Shown in pieces: positions 1 to 7,349 of a stretch of 64,000 bases of DNA. Made by a program: the position numbers and the translations under genes. The notes under the pieces are model-generated. The model saw nothing but the letters and a program-made list of their open reading frames with translations. It had not been told where the DNA came from and made no database searches. Source of the stretch: Klenkia sesuvii (GTDB lineage: Bacteria > Actinomycetota > Actinomycetes > Mycobacteriales > Geodermatophilaceae); contig NZ_JBAPLU010000001.1 in NCBI RefSeq assembly GCF_037083825.1, forward strand, positions 186,001 to 250,000, given 5' to 3'. Positions within the stretch are counted from its first letter, which is position 1; each line of letters begins with the position of its first letter.

Positions 1-1
1 A

Positions 2-1054
2 GCCACGTGGCGCCCGCAGGCGCTCAGCCAGCCGACCTACACGGGCCTGCTGGTCAACGCCAACAGCCTCATCGGCTCGGCGCAGGACATCGTCGCCCGC
101 TACGACGCCTACCGGGCCTCGCTCGAGGACCTCGTCACCAACGTCAGCACCCTGTACTCGGCGGTCTCCACCCTGCCCGACCCGGCGATGACCGCCGACA
201 GCGTCGCCCTGCTGCACGTGTCCGACATCCACCTCAACCCCGCCGGGGCAGGTCTGGTCTCGCAGGTGGTCGCGCAGTTCGGCATCGACGGCGTGCTCGA
301 CACCGGGGACATCGTCGACTGGGGCAGCCCAGCCGAGAACCAGACCTTCGGGTGGATCGGCGCCCTCGGCGTCCCCTACGTCTTCATCCGCGGCAACCAC
401 GACTCCGCGGTCACCGCGGCCGCCGTCGACGCCCAGCCGAACACGGTCGTCCTGGACGACACCGGGACGACGGTGGCCGGCATCGAGGTGGTGGGCGCCC
501 CCGACCCGCGCTTCACCCCCGACAAGGACGCCGAGGGCGGCACCCAGACGCTGGAGGAGACCGGCGAGGAGCTCGCCGACGCCATCGCCGACCTGGACAC
601 CCCGCCGTCGATCGCGATGGTGCACGACCCGAAGCAGGCGCCCCCGCTCGACGGCGTGGTCCCGCTGGTGCTGGCCGGCCACACCCACGAGCGCGACGTC
701 TCGGTGCTCGACGACGGGACGCGCCTCATGGTGGAGGGCTCCACCGGCGGCGCCGGCCTGCGCGGCCTGCAGGGCGAGGAGCCCACACCGCTGACCTGCA
801 CGGTGCTCTACCTCGACCCGGCCACCGGCGCGCTGACCGCCTACGACGAGATCACCCTTGGCGGACTCGGGCAGTCGGAGGTCACGATCGAGCGGACCTA
901 CGTGCAGGCGCTGCCCACCGGCGACGACGAGGACGGCGGCCAGGACGACGGCGGCCCGGGCAACGGCCCGGACGGCGGGGGCCCGGACGGCGGCGGGGAC
1001 CAGGCCACGCCCACCGATCAGCCGGTCGAGGGTCCCGCCGTCCCGACCCCCTGA
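2..1054 (+). CDS. Metallophosphoesterase, N terminus cut by window edge
   Basis: Calcineurin-like metallophosphoesterase. The frame is open from the first bases, so the true start lies outside the window; the ATG at 188 is internal. The visible motifs are those of the family: a D-x-H box (SDIHLNP), GD near LDTGDIVDWG, the GNHD box (IRGNHDSAV) and the C-terminal GHTH box (VLAGHTHERD). These supply the dinuclear metal ligands. The tail from about nucleotide 920 is acidic and glycine-rich (repeats of DGGGPDGG type) and probably disordered. Relatives with a long N-terminal part are often membrane-anchored, but that part is not visible here. Substrate unknown. Confidence 0.88.
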   Translation, partial: ATWRPQALSQPTYTGLLVNANSLIGSAQDIVARYDAYRASLEDLVTNVSTLYSAVSTLPDPAMTADSVALLHVSDIHLNPAGAGLVSQVVAQFGIDGVLDTGDIVDWGSPAENQTFGWIGALGVPYVFIRGNHDSAVTAAAVDAQPNTVVLDDTGTTVAGIEVVGAPDPRFTPDKDAEGGTQTLEETGEELADAIADLDTPPSIAMVHDPKQAPPLDGVVPLVLAGHTHERDVSVLDDGTRLMVEGSTGGAGLRGLQGEEPTPLTCTVLYLDPATGALTAYDEITLGGLGQSEVTIERTYVQALPTGDDEDGGQDDGGPGNGPDGGGPDGGGDQATPTDQPVEGPAVPTP

Positions 1055-1072
1055 CCCCTACGCTCCCGGGCC

Positions 1073-1399
1073 ATGACGACCTCGCGCGCCGCCCGCCTCG
1101 CCACCCCCGTGCTGACCCTGTCCGCCCTGGTGGCCCTGACCGGTTGCTCGTTCACCTCGCACAACGTGTCGTGCTCGGGCAACCAGTGCACCGCCACCCT
1201 GACCGGGGAGGGGTCGGAGGCCTCGATCCTGGGCACCTCGCTGGCCTTCGCCGGCACCCAGGACGGGCGGGCCACCCTCTCGGTGGGCGGGGCGGAGGTC
1301 TCCTGCGCGACCGGCGAGAGCGTCACCGCCGGTCCGCTCTCGCTGACCTGCACCTCCGTCGAGGACGACCGGGTGGAGCTCACCGCCTCGCTCGGCTGA
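1073..1399 (+). CDS. Small secreted lipoprotein of unknown function
   Basis: This 108-residue protein has a basic N terminus, a hydrophobic stretch and a lipobox (ALTGC) at about residue 24, so it should be exported and lipidated on cysteine. The mature part contains paired cysteines (SCSGNQC and later CATGE, LTC) that could form disulfides, and it is rich in Thr/Ser/Gly, suggesting a small beta domain. It starts 18 bases after the metallophosphoesterase stop and so may be co-transcribed with it. It is convergent with the next gene. I do not recognise a named family. Confidence 0.72.
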   Translation: MTTSRAARLATPVLTLSALVALTGCSFTSHNVSCSGNQCTATLTGEGSEASILGTSLAFAGTQDGRATLSVGGAEVSCATGESVTAGPLSLTCTSVEDDRVELTASLG

Positions 1400-1404
1400 T
1401 CAGC

Positions 1405-2061
1405 TCACGACTGCACGTCGACGACGATGCGCGTCGGGTTGCTCAAGCTGTACACCCGGAACGGGCGGTCCTGGGTCAGGCCCACGTAGGCCAAGGCCTG
1501 ACCCTCGAAGGTGGAGTCGAAGTAGACCCCGCTCACCGGGCCGGTCTGGGGGCCGTAGACCCCCGGCGCGGCCTCGGTCACCCCGGGCGCCGCGTAGGGG
1601 TTGGTCACCCTGGTCAGGGTGACCCGGAGGAACGTCGTCCCGGGCACCTCGAGGGCGGTGCCCGACCCCTGCTGGGAGGGCGCGTCGGTGTAGGCGACGT
1701 CCCAGCCCGGCACGGCGTCGCCCGAGACGTCGAACACGACGCGGCCGAAGCCGTCCTGGGCACCCAGGCGCACGTCGGTGACGACGGTCGGCCCCTCCCC
1801 GGCCACCGGGTCAGCGGACACGGGCGCGGGCTCGGCGGGGAACGCCGGCACCGCCGCACCGCCGTCGTCCCCGGCCGCGACGGTGGTCGAGGCGCTCGTC
1901 GGCGTGGTCGCCCCCGCGGCGCTGCCCGTGGCCGCCGCGGACGACGTCGAGCCGGTGCTGCTGCCGGCTTCCTGGGCCTCGCCCCCGCCGCAGCCGGCCA
2001 GCAGGACCAGCGTCGAGAGCGGGACGGCGACCAGGCCTCGGGTCAGGGCGGTGCGGCGCAT
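1405..2061 (-). CDS. AMIN-like domain lipoprotein
   Basis: A 218-residue predicted lipoprotein: signal peptide with lipobox (LLAGC) near residue 25, then a low-complexity Ser/Thr/Ala/Gly linker, then a C-terminal beta domain of about 120 residues. That domain (VRLGAQDGFGRVVFDVSG ... PTRIVVDVQS) resembles the AMIN-like domain common in actinobacterial secreted proteins. AMIN domains bind cell-wall or envelope targets in other bacteria; the ligand here is unknown. I chose the ATG at 2061 because it begins a proper basic signal peptide (MRRTALTRG); an in-frame start further upstream would add 15 unlikely residues. Confidence 0.75.
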   Translation of the reverse strand: MRRTALTRGLVAVPLSTLVLLAGCGGGEAQEAGSSTGSTSSAAATGSAAGATTPTSASTTVAAGDDGGAAVPAFPAEPAPVSADPVAGEGPTVVTDVRLGAQDGFGRVVFDVSGDAVPGWDVAYTDAPSQQGSGTALEVPGTTFLRVTLTRVTNPYAAPGVTEAAPGVYGPQTGPVSGVYFDSTFEGQALAYVGLTQDRPFRVYSLSNPTRIVVDVQS

Positions 2062-2204
2062 GGACCCACAGTGGCAGGTCCGGCGAGCCGTGCGGGAGAG
2101 CGGCACGCGGGGGATCCCCCGGGAAGGTGAGGCTGGCCTGCCGTTTCGTCGGTGCCGCGCGGGGCACCACGGGCTGCGCCCAGCCCCACCACGAGAGGTT
2201 CCCC

Positions 2205-2789
2205 GTGCTCGACGTCACCGACCTGGTCCTCGAGGACCACCACACCATGCGCCGCCAGTTCGCCCTGCTCGACGACTGCTGGGACGACCCCCGCGCTCTC
2301 GGCATGATCTGGAAGGGCCTGGCCCGGCTGCTCGACGTGCACGCCGCGTGCGAGGAGGAGGTGTTCTACCCCTACCTGCTGAAGTACGGCGACTCCGGGG
2401 ACGACGACTCCACCGAGGGCGACGTCGTCGACGAGACCGACGACGCGCTGGGCGACCACAACGAGATCCGCGACGCGGTCGCCGCGGCCGGCAAGGAGGA
2501 GCCGGGCAGCGAGGCCTGGTGGAGCGCGGTGCGCAAGGCGCGCGAGGAGAACGACGACCACCTGGCCGAGGAGGAGCACGACGCGCTGCCGGACTTCCGG
2601 CGCAACGCCTCGGTGGAGCTGCGCGCGGAGCTGGCCCTGCGCTGGCTGGACTGGCGCTACGCCCACGACTCGGGCGAGGGGATCACCTACGACAAGGACC
2701 CCGAGACCTACATCGAGCAGCACCGCTCCTCCCCGGTGGCCGGCCCGGTCGGGCACCCGGTCGACGCCACCTCCGTCACCCAGGCCTGA
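2205..2789 (+). CDS. Hemerythrin HHE-domain protein
   Basis: Hemerythrin-like cation-binding protein of 194 residues. The histidine and glutamate ligands expected for a diiron four-helix bundle are present in order: EDHHTMRRQF, HAACEEEVFYP, DHNEIRDAV and HLAEEEHDALP. Such proteins bind oxygen, NO or iron, but the role here is not shown. I chose the GTG at 2205 because a purine-rich ribosome site (GAGAGG) lies just upstream and the protein then begins at the conserved domain. The C terminus (after about residue 150) contains an extra tail with DWRY and YDKDPETY, less typical of the family. A strong hairpin follows the stop. Confidence 0.82.
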   Translation: MLDVTDLVLEDHHTMRRQFALLDDCWDDPRALGMIWKGLARLLDVHAACEEEVFYPYLLKYGDSGDDDSTEGDVVDETDDALGDHNEIRDAVAAAGKEEPGSEAWWSAVRKAREENDDHLAEEEHDALPDFRRNASVELRAELALRWLDWRYAHDSGEGITYDKDPETYIEQHRSSPVAGPVGHPVDATSVTQA

Positions 2790-2806
2790 GGCCCACCCAC
2801 GACCCG

Positions 2807-2834
2807 CCGGGCCCCCCTGTCACGAGGGGCCCGG
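2807..2834 (+). terminator. Hairpin terminator after the hemerythrin gene
   Basis: Perfect 9-bp arms (CCGGGCCCC / GGGGCCCGG) around a 10-base loop, with outer arms GCCCACC/GGTGGGC that can extend it. There is no U-tract, as is usual in GC-rich actinobacteria. It separates the hemerythrin gene from the tRNA cluster. Confidence 0.7.
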
Positions 2835-2872
2835 TGGGCATGTATGGTTCTCCCTGCCTCCAGCGAGCACGA

Positions 2873-2945
2873 GCCCTCATCGTCTAGTGGTCCAGGACGC
2901 CGCCCTTTCAAGGCGGTAGCACGGGTTCGAACCCCGTTGGGGGCA
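2873..2945 (+). tRNA. tRNA-Glu(TTC)
   Basis: A 73-base cloverleaf. The acceptor stem pairs GCCCTCA with TGGGGGC (one G-U), the discriminator base is A, and no CCA is encoded. The anticodon loop is CTTTCAA with TTC at 2907-2909, between CCGCC and GGCGG. The T-loop GGTTCGAACCCC is intact. First of three tRNAs; Glu-Asp-Phe order is common in Actinobacteria. Confidence 0.97.
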
Positions 2946-2986
2946 CGCAGTACAGCATCACAGCCACGCAGTACGCACCACAGCAA

Positions 2987-3060
2987 GGCCCTGTAGCGCA
3001 GTTGGTTAGCGCGCCGCCCTGTCACGGCGGAGGTCGCGGGTTCGAGTCCCGTCAGGGTCG
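2987..3060 (+). tRNA. tRNA-Asp(GTC)
   Basis: A 74-base cloverleaf. The acceptor stem GGCCCTG pairs with CAGGGTC and the discriminator base is G. The anticodon loop is CTGTCAC with GTC at 3021-3023, and the T arm GCGGGTTCGAGTCCCGT is intact. No CCA is encoded. Confidence 0.97.
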
Positions 3061-3102
3061 CCGACCGATGTCCACGGATCCACCCCGTGGACGCCGGCAG
3101 CG

Positions 3103-3176
3103 GGCCAGGTAGCTCAGTCGGTACGAGCGCTCGCCTGAAAAGCGAGAGGTCGGCGGTTCGACCCCGCCCCTGGCCA
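3103..3176 (+). tRNA. tRNA-Phe(GAA)
   Basis: A 74-base cloverleaf. The acceptor stem GGCCAGG pairs with CCTGGCC and the discriminator base is A. The anticodon loop is CTGAAAA with GAA, flanked by stem TCGC/GCGA. The T arm GGCGGTTCGACCCCGCC is intact. No CCA is encoded. Confidence 0.97.
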
Positions 3177-3245
3177 CCCCTCCCCGCCCGGCTCACAGGC
3201 CCGGCACAGCCGCAGCACCGGTCCTGCACGGTCACGGTGCGCACC

Positions 3246-3269
3246 GTCCTCCTCGACACCGAGGAGGAC
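3246..3269 (+). promoter_or_regulatory. RBS-sequestering hairpin ahead of the redox operon
   Basis: Perfect 10-bp arms (GTCCTCCTCG / CGAGGAGGAC) with a 4-base loop ACAC. The 3' arm contains the Shine-Dalgarno sequence GAGGAGGA of the next gene, whose GTG is at 3272. In RNA the ribosome site would be fully paired, so initiation of the five-gene operon may be gated by melting of this stem. There is no U-tract, which argues against a plain terminator. Confidence 0.6.
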
Positions 3270-3271
3270 GC

Positions 3272-3553
3272 GTGGAACTCGATCTGCCCCGTCGCCGGGC
3301 CACCCGCCGCGTGCGGTGGGCCACCGCCGCCGTCGCCGGCGGTGCCCTGGCCGCCACCGGCGCGCTCACGGTCGTGGTGGCCGAGGCGCACCCGGCGACC
3401 GCCAGCAGCACCGCCGACACCGCCGACGCGGGCACCGCGGGCCTGGAGACCCCGGCGACCCCCGGCGCCGACCAGCAGGACCGGCTGGCCGGCCCCGGTG
3501 GCGTCTCCGCCGGGCAGGGCGGCCGGTCGCACGCCTCCAGCGGTGGCTCGTGA
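3272..3553 (+). CDS. Small single-pass membrane protein, first gene of redox operon
   Basis: This 93-residue protein has a basic N terminus (LPRRRATRRVRW), one hydrophobic segment at about residues 17-38, and an Ala/Thr/Gly-rich low-complexity exported tail. It has no Cys and no flavinylation-type S/D-G-A-T motif, so it is not an obvious FMN acceptor for the ApbE enzyme encoded next. It starts with GTG directly behind the 3246-3269 hairpin and overlaps the following gene by 4 bases (GTGA). I do not recognise a family; it could be an accessory or anchor protein of the membrane redox module. Confidence 0.65.
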   Translation: MELDLPRRRATRRVRWATAAVAGGALAATGALTVVVAEAHPATASSTADTADAGTAGLETPATPGADQQDRLAGPGGVSAGQGGRSHASSGGS

Positions 3554-4506
3554 GCACCGTGCAGCGCGACCGCGCCGCGCAGCTCGAGCGCCCGGTCGCC
3601 GTGGCCGACTGGACGGCGTGGACCTGCCGGGTGCGCCTGGCCGTCACCGACCCCGCCGCGCTGCCGGCCGCCCGGGCGCTGCTCACCGCCCGGTTGGCCG
3701 CCGTCGACCGGGCGTGCAGCCGGTTCCGGGCCGACTCCGAGCTGGCCGCCGTCGACGCGGGGGCCGGCCGGTGGACGCCGGTCGGGCCGTTGCTGGCCGA
3801 GGCGCTGGCCGTGGCGCTGCGCGCGGCCCGGCTCTCCGACGGCGACGTCGACCCCACGGTGGGCGGTGCGATGACCGCCCTCGGGTACGACCGCGACCTC
3901 GACCTGGTCGACCCCGGTCAGGTGCCCCCGGTGCTCTCCCCGGTGGCCGGCTGGGGCACGGTCGAGCTGGACGGCGACCGCGTCCGCATCCCCTGGGGCA
4001 CCCGGCTCGACCTGGGCGCCACCGCCAAGTCCTGGACCGCCGACCGGGCCGCCGCCGACATCGCCGCCCGCACCGGCGTCGGAGCGCTGGTCTCGATCGG
4101 CGGCGACGTGGCGGTCGCCGGCCCGGCGCCCGCGGGCGGCTGGCGGGTGCGGGTCGAGGACGTCACCGGTGACCCCGACGCACCGGCCGGGCCGGACGCG
4201 CAGGTCGTCGTCCTCACCGACGGCGGGTTGGCGACCTCGGGCACCCGGGCGCGGCGCTGGCGGCGCGGCGGGGTCGAGGTGCACCACGTCCTGGACCCGC
4301 GCACCGGGCTGCCGGCCACCCCGGCCTGGCGGACGGTGAGCGTCGCCGCCGCCAGCTGCACGGACGCCGGCACCGCCAGCACGGCGGCCGTCGTGCGCGG
4401 GCGGGCCGCGCTGCCGTGGCTGGCCGGGCTGGGTCTGCCGGCCCGGCTGGTCGGCGAGGACGGCGACGTCGTCACCACCGGGGGGTGGCCGGCGTGGACG
4501 TGCTGA
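3550..4506 (+). CDS. FAD:protein FMN transferase (ApbE family)
   Basis: This 318-residue enzyme would transfer FMN from FAD onto a Thr or Ser of a target protein. Family motifs are clear: GDVDPTVGGAMTALGYDRD, the core LDLGATAKSWTADRAA (usually DLGxxxKG/S), ALVSIGGDVAVAG, and the metal/flavin segment VHHVLDPRTGLPA followed by TVSVAAASCTDAGTASTA. There is no lipobox or evident signal peptide, unlike many ApbE lipoproteins, so the enzyme may be cytoplasmic or anchored by its partner. It overlaps both neighbours. No FMN_bind-type acceptor is encoded in this operon or elsewhere in the window, so the substrate is unknown. Confidence 0.88.
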   Translation: MSTVQRDRAAQLERPVAVADWTAWTCRVRLAVTDPAALPAARALLTARLAAVDRACSRFRADSELAAVDAGAGRWTPVGPLLAEALAVALRAARLSDGDVDPTVGGAMTALGYDRDLDLVDPGQVPPVLSPVAGWGTVELDGDRVRIPWGTRLDLGATAKSWTADRAAADIAARTGVGALVSIGGDVAVAGPAPAGGWRVRVEDVTGDPDAPAGPDAQVVVLTDGGLATSGTRARRWRRGGVEVHHVLDPRTGLPATPAWRTVSVAAASCTDAGTASTAAVVRGRAALPWLAGLGLPARLVGEDGDVVTTGGWPAWTC

Positions 4507-5126
4507 CCGACGGCGGGTTCCTCTGGTACCTGAACCGGGCCACCGGACTGGTCGTGCTCGCGCTGATGACGCTGACGATCGTGCTCGGGGTCCTGGTGCA
4601 CCGGCAGGTCGCACTGCCCGGGCTGCCCCGGTGGGGCACCGTCGGCCTGCACCGTGGCGCGGGGTTGGTGTCGGCGGTGCTGCTGGTCGTGCACGTGGTC
4701 AGCGCCGTCGTCGACGGCTACGTGCGCATCAGCTGGCTGGACGCCGTGCTGCCCTTCGTCGCCGGCTACGAGCCCTTCTGGGTCGGGTGGGGCACCCTGG
4801 CGGTCGACCTGGCCGCGGTGGTGGTGCTGACCAGCCTGCTGCGCGGCCGGCTGCCGCTGCGGGCCTGGCGCGCCGTGCACCTGACCTCGTACGCGTTGTG
4901 GCCGCTGGCCCTCGCGCACGGCCTGGGTGCCGGCACCGACCTGGGGTCGGGCTGGCTGCTGGGCGGGGTGGTCGCCTGCGCGGTCGCCGTCGCGATCGCC
5001 TCCGGGGTCGCCCTGGCCGGACGACGCCGCGCCCGTCCCCCGCTCGAGCGGGCCCCCGACGCCCTGGCGCAGGCCCGCGCCGCCCTCGCCTCCGGCCGCC
5101 CCGCGGCCGCCGTCCGGAACAGGTGA
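4494..5126 (+). CDS. Ferric-reductase-like transmembrane protein
   Basis: About 210 residues with five to six hydrophobic helices. It resembles the ferric-reductase-like/YedZ membrane domain, in which histidines bind b-type haem. Candidate ligands are in helices: VGLHRGAG, LVVHVVSAVV, RAVHLTSYALW and LALAHGLG. The C terminus is basic and probably cytoplasmic. The start is uncertain (GTG at 4485, 4494 or 4500); 4494 gives MDVLTDGG and a 13-base overlap with the ApbE gene. Lying between a flavinylating enzyme and a NuoF-like protein, it would carry electrons across the membrane. Confidence 0.8.
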   Translation: MDVLTDGGFLWYLNRATGLVVLALMTLTIVLGVLVHRQVALPGLPRWGTVGLHRGAGLVSAVLLVVHVVSAVVDGYVRISWLDAVLPFVAGYEPFWVGWGTLAVDLAAVVVLTSLLRGRLPLRAWRAVHLTSYALWPLALAHGLGAGTDLGSGWLLGGVVACAVAVAIASGVALAGRRRARPPLERAPDALAQARAALASGRPAAAVRNR

Positions 5127-5132
5127 TCCGTC

Positions 5133-6320
5133 GTGACCGCTCCTCCCCTCGCCCGCGGGCTGCTCGGCGCCGGTGACCCCTCGCTGGCCGCCCACCGCGC
5201 GGCGCACGGCCCGCTGCCGGCGGTGCCCGACCTCGCCGTCCTCGCCGGGGACCTCACCGGGCGGGGCGGCGCCGGGTTCCCGGTGGCCCGCAAGCTGCGC
5301 GGGGTCGCCGAGGCCGCCCGGGCCGCCGGCACCCCCGCCGTCGTGGTCGGCAACGGCGGTGAGGGCGAGCCGGCCGCGGCCAAGGACGCCGTCCTGCTGG
5401 ACCGGTCACCGCACCTCGTGCTCGACGGGCTGGCACTGGCCGCCCGCGCCGTGGGGGCCGACACCGTGGTGCTGGCCGCCGGCCGCCGGTCGCTGCCGGG
5501 CCTGCAGCGGGCGGTGGCCGAGCGCGGGGCACCCGTGCGGCTGGTCGAGCTGACCGACCGCTTCCTCGCCGGGGAGGAGACGGCGCTGGTCGCCGCGGTG
5601 GACGGCGGCCCGCCCCTGCCCCGGGGCCGCGCGGTCCCGGTGTGGCGGCGCGGGGTGCAGGGCCGGCCCACCCTGGTGCACAACGTCGAGACCCTCGCCC
5701 GGCTGGCGCTGCTGGCCCGCGGCGGACCGGCGACGACGAGCACGCTCGTCACGCGGCACGTGCCGGGTCGGCACGGCCCGGTGGTCGACGTCGCCGAGGT
5801 GCCGCTGACGGCGCGGCTGGGCGACGTGCTGGCCCTGGGCGACGCCCAGGCCGTGCTGGTCGGCGGCTACCACGGCAGCTGGGTGCCCGCCCGCGCCGCG
5901 GCGGGCCTGACCCTGACCCGCGACGGGCTCGCCCCGGCCGGCGCCGCGCTGGGCGCCGGGGTGCTGGCCGCGCTGCCCGCCGACCGCTGCGGGTTGCGCG
6001 AGACGTCCGCGGTGGTGTCCTACCTGGCCGCGGAGTCCGCCGGGCAGTGCGGGCCGTGCCTGAACGGGCTGCCCCGCGCCGCCGCCGGCCTCGAGCTGCT
6101 GGCCCGGCCCGGCCCGCACCCGCCGGGGCTGCTGGCCGACGTCCACCGCTGGGCCGGCCTGGTCGTCGGCCGGGGCGCCTGCGCGCACCCCGACGGCAGC
6201 GTGCGCCTGGTGACCAGCGCCCTGCGGGTGTTCGCCGACGAGCTGGCCGCGCACGCCGCCGGCCGGTGCACCGCGACCTCGCACGCCCCGTTCCTGCCGG
6301 TGCCGGCCGGTGCGCGATGA
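5133..6320 (+). CDS. NuoF-like NADH dehydrogenase flavoprotein, stand-alone
   Basis: This 395-residue protein resembles the 51-kDa NuoF subunit of complex I. FMN and NADH segments are visible: GRGGAGFPVARK (residues about 44-55) and GNGGEGEPAAAKDAVLLDR. An SLBB-like middle follows, then an Fe-S region with SAGQCGPC (C306, C309) and GACAHP (C350). NuoF normally has four cysteines for its 4Fe-4S cluster (SCGxCxPC plus one); here the first is Ala303, so three remain. It starts with GTG 6 bases after the membrane gene and overlaps the ferredoxin gene (ATGA). It probably feeds electrons from NAD(P)H to the ferredoxin or membrane haem. Confidence 0.82.
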   Translation: MTAPPLARGLLGAGDPSLAAHRAAHGPLPAVPDLAVLAGDLTGRGGAGFPVARKLRGVAEAARAAGTPAVVVGNGGEGEPAAAKDAVLLDRSPHLVLDGLALAARAVGADTVVLAAGRRSLPGLQRAVAERGAPVRLVELTDRFLAGEETALVAAVDGGPPLPRGRAVPVWRRGVQGRPTLVHNVETLARLALLARGGPATTSTLVTRHVPGRHGPVVDVAEVPLTARLGDVLALGDAQAVLVGGYHGSWVPARAAAGLTLTRDGLAPAGAALGAGVLAALPADRCGLRETSAVVSYLAAESAGQCGPCLNGLPRAAAGLELLARPGPHPPGLLADVHRWAGLVVGRGACAHPDGSVRLVTSALRVFADELAAHAAGRCTATSHAPFLPVPAGAR

Positions 6321-6580
6321 GCGCGCGGTTGCGGGTGGACCCCGTCGCGTGCACCGGGCACGGGGTCTGCGCCGACCTGCTGCCGGAGGCCGTCGTCCTC
6401 GACGAGTGGGGCTACCCCCTGCTGGCCGCCGGTGAGCTGCCCGCCGAGCTGCGCCGACCCGCCCGCCGGGCGGTGGCCGCCTGCCCGGCCCGCGCGCTGC
6501 GGCTGGACCGCGCCACCGGCGCACGACAGACTTCTCCTGGGCAGCTCACAGGGAGCGCGCAGGTAGCGCGTCCACAGTGA
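6317..6580 (+). CDS. Small ferredoxin (3Fe-4S type)
   Basis: An 87-residue ferredoxin. The cluster ligands are CTGHGVC at the N terminus and a later ACP motif (AACPARAL), three cysteines in all, as in 3Fe-4S ferredoxins that partner P450s or flavoproteins. It overlaps the NuoF-like gene by ATGA and is the last gene of the redox operon. The last 20 residues (ARQTSPGQLTGSAQV) are outside the fold. It is the likely electron acceptor or donor of the NuoF-like protein. Confidence 0.85.
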   Translation: MSARLRVDPVACTGHGVCADLLPEAVVLDEWGYPLLAAGELPAELRRPARRAVAACPARALRLDRATGARQTSPGQLTGSAQVARPQ

Positions 6581-6585
6581 TGCCC

Positions 6586-7341
6586 ATGACCGCCATCGAG
6601 ACCCGCCCCACCGGGACCGCGACCAGCTCCCGGGCCCAGCTCACCCGCCCGGACGGCAGCGCCCTGCGGGTGCTGGTCGTCGACGACGAGCGCTCCCTCT
6701 GCGAGCTGCTCTCCCTCGCCCTGCGCTACGAGGGCTGGGACGTGCGGACCGCCGCCGACGGCGCCGAGGCCGTGCGCGCCGCCCGCGAGTTCCGCCCCGA
6801 CGCGGTCGTGCTCGATGTCATGCTGCCCGACATGGACGGCCTCGAGGTGCTGCGCCGGCTGCGCGCGGACTCCCCGCTCGTGCCGGTCGTGTTCCTCACC
6901 GCCAAGGACGCCGTCGAGGACCGCATCGCCGGGCTGACCGCCGGCGGCGACGACTACGTCACCAAGCCCTTCTCCCTCGAGGAGGTCGCCGCCCGGCTGC
7001 GCGGCCTGCTGCGCCGCACCTCCCGCGTGGTGGCCGACGACGGCCTGCTCGTGGTCGGCGACCTGACCCTCGACGAGGAGTCCCACGAGGTCACCCGCGG
7101 CGGCGACGACATCCGGCTGACCGCCACCGAGTTCGAGCTGCTGCGCTACCTCATGCGCAACCCCAAGCGGGTGCTGTCCAAGGCCCAGATCCTCGACCGC
7201 GTCTGGCAGTACGACTTCGGCGGCCAGGGCAACATCGTCGAGCTCTACATCTCCTACCTGCGCCGCAAGATCGACGCCGGCCGTTCCCCGATGATCCACA
7301 CGCTGCGGGGCGCCGGCTACGTCATCAAGCCCGCCGTCTGA
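6586..7341 (+). CDS. OmpR/PhoP-type response regulator
   Basis: A DNA-binding response regulator of about 251 residues. The receiver domain has the acidic pair VVDDE, the phospho-acceptor Asp in VVLDVMLPDMDG, Thr in FLTAKD and Lys in YVTKPF. The C-terminal winged helix has TEFELLRYLMRNPKRVLSK, ILDRVWQYDFGG, and IVELYISYLRRKID followed by HTLRGAGYV, a pattern close to mycobacterial PhoP/TcrX regulators. Starts are possible at GTG 6577, ATG 6580 and ATG 6586; I took 6586. The sensor kinase gene follows 8 bases later. Confidence 0.92.
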   Translation: MTAIETRPTGTATSSRAQLTRPDGSALRVLVVDDERSLCELLSLALRYEGWDVRTAADGAEAVRAAREFRPDAVVLDVMLPDMDGLEVLRRLRADSPLVPVVFLTAKDAVEDRIAGLTAGGDDYVTKPFSLEEVAARLRGLLRRTSRVVADDGLLVVGDLTLDEESHEVTRGGDDIRLTATEFELLRYLMRNPKRVLSKAQILDRVWQYDFGGQGNIVELYISYLRRKIDAGRSPMIHTLRGAGYVIKPAV

Positions 7342-7349
7342 CCGGACGC

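Noticed and set aside
3246..3269. The hairpin read as a terminator of the tRNA cluster
   Set aside because: It could end the tRNA transcript, but it has no U-tract and its 3' arm is the ribosome site of the next gene, so I list it as a regulatory element with termination as a second option.
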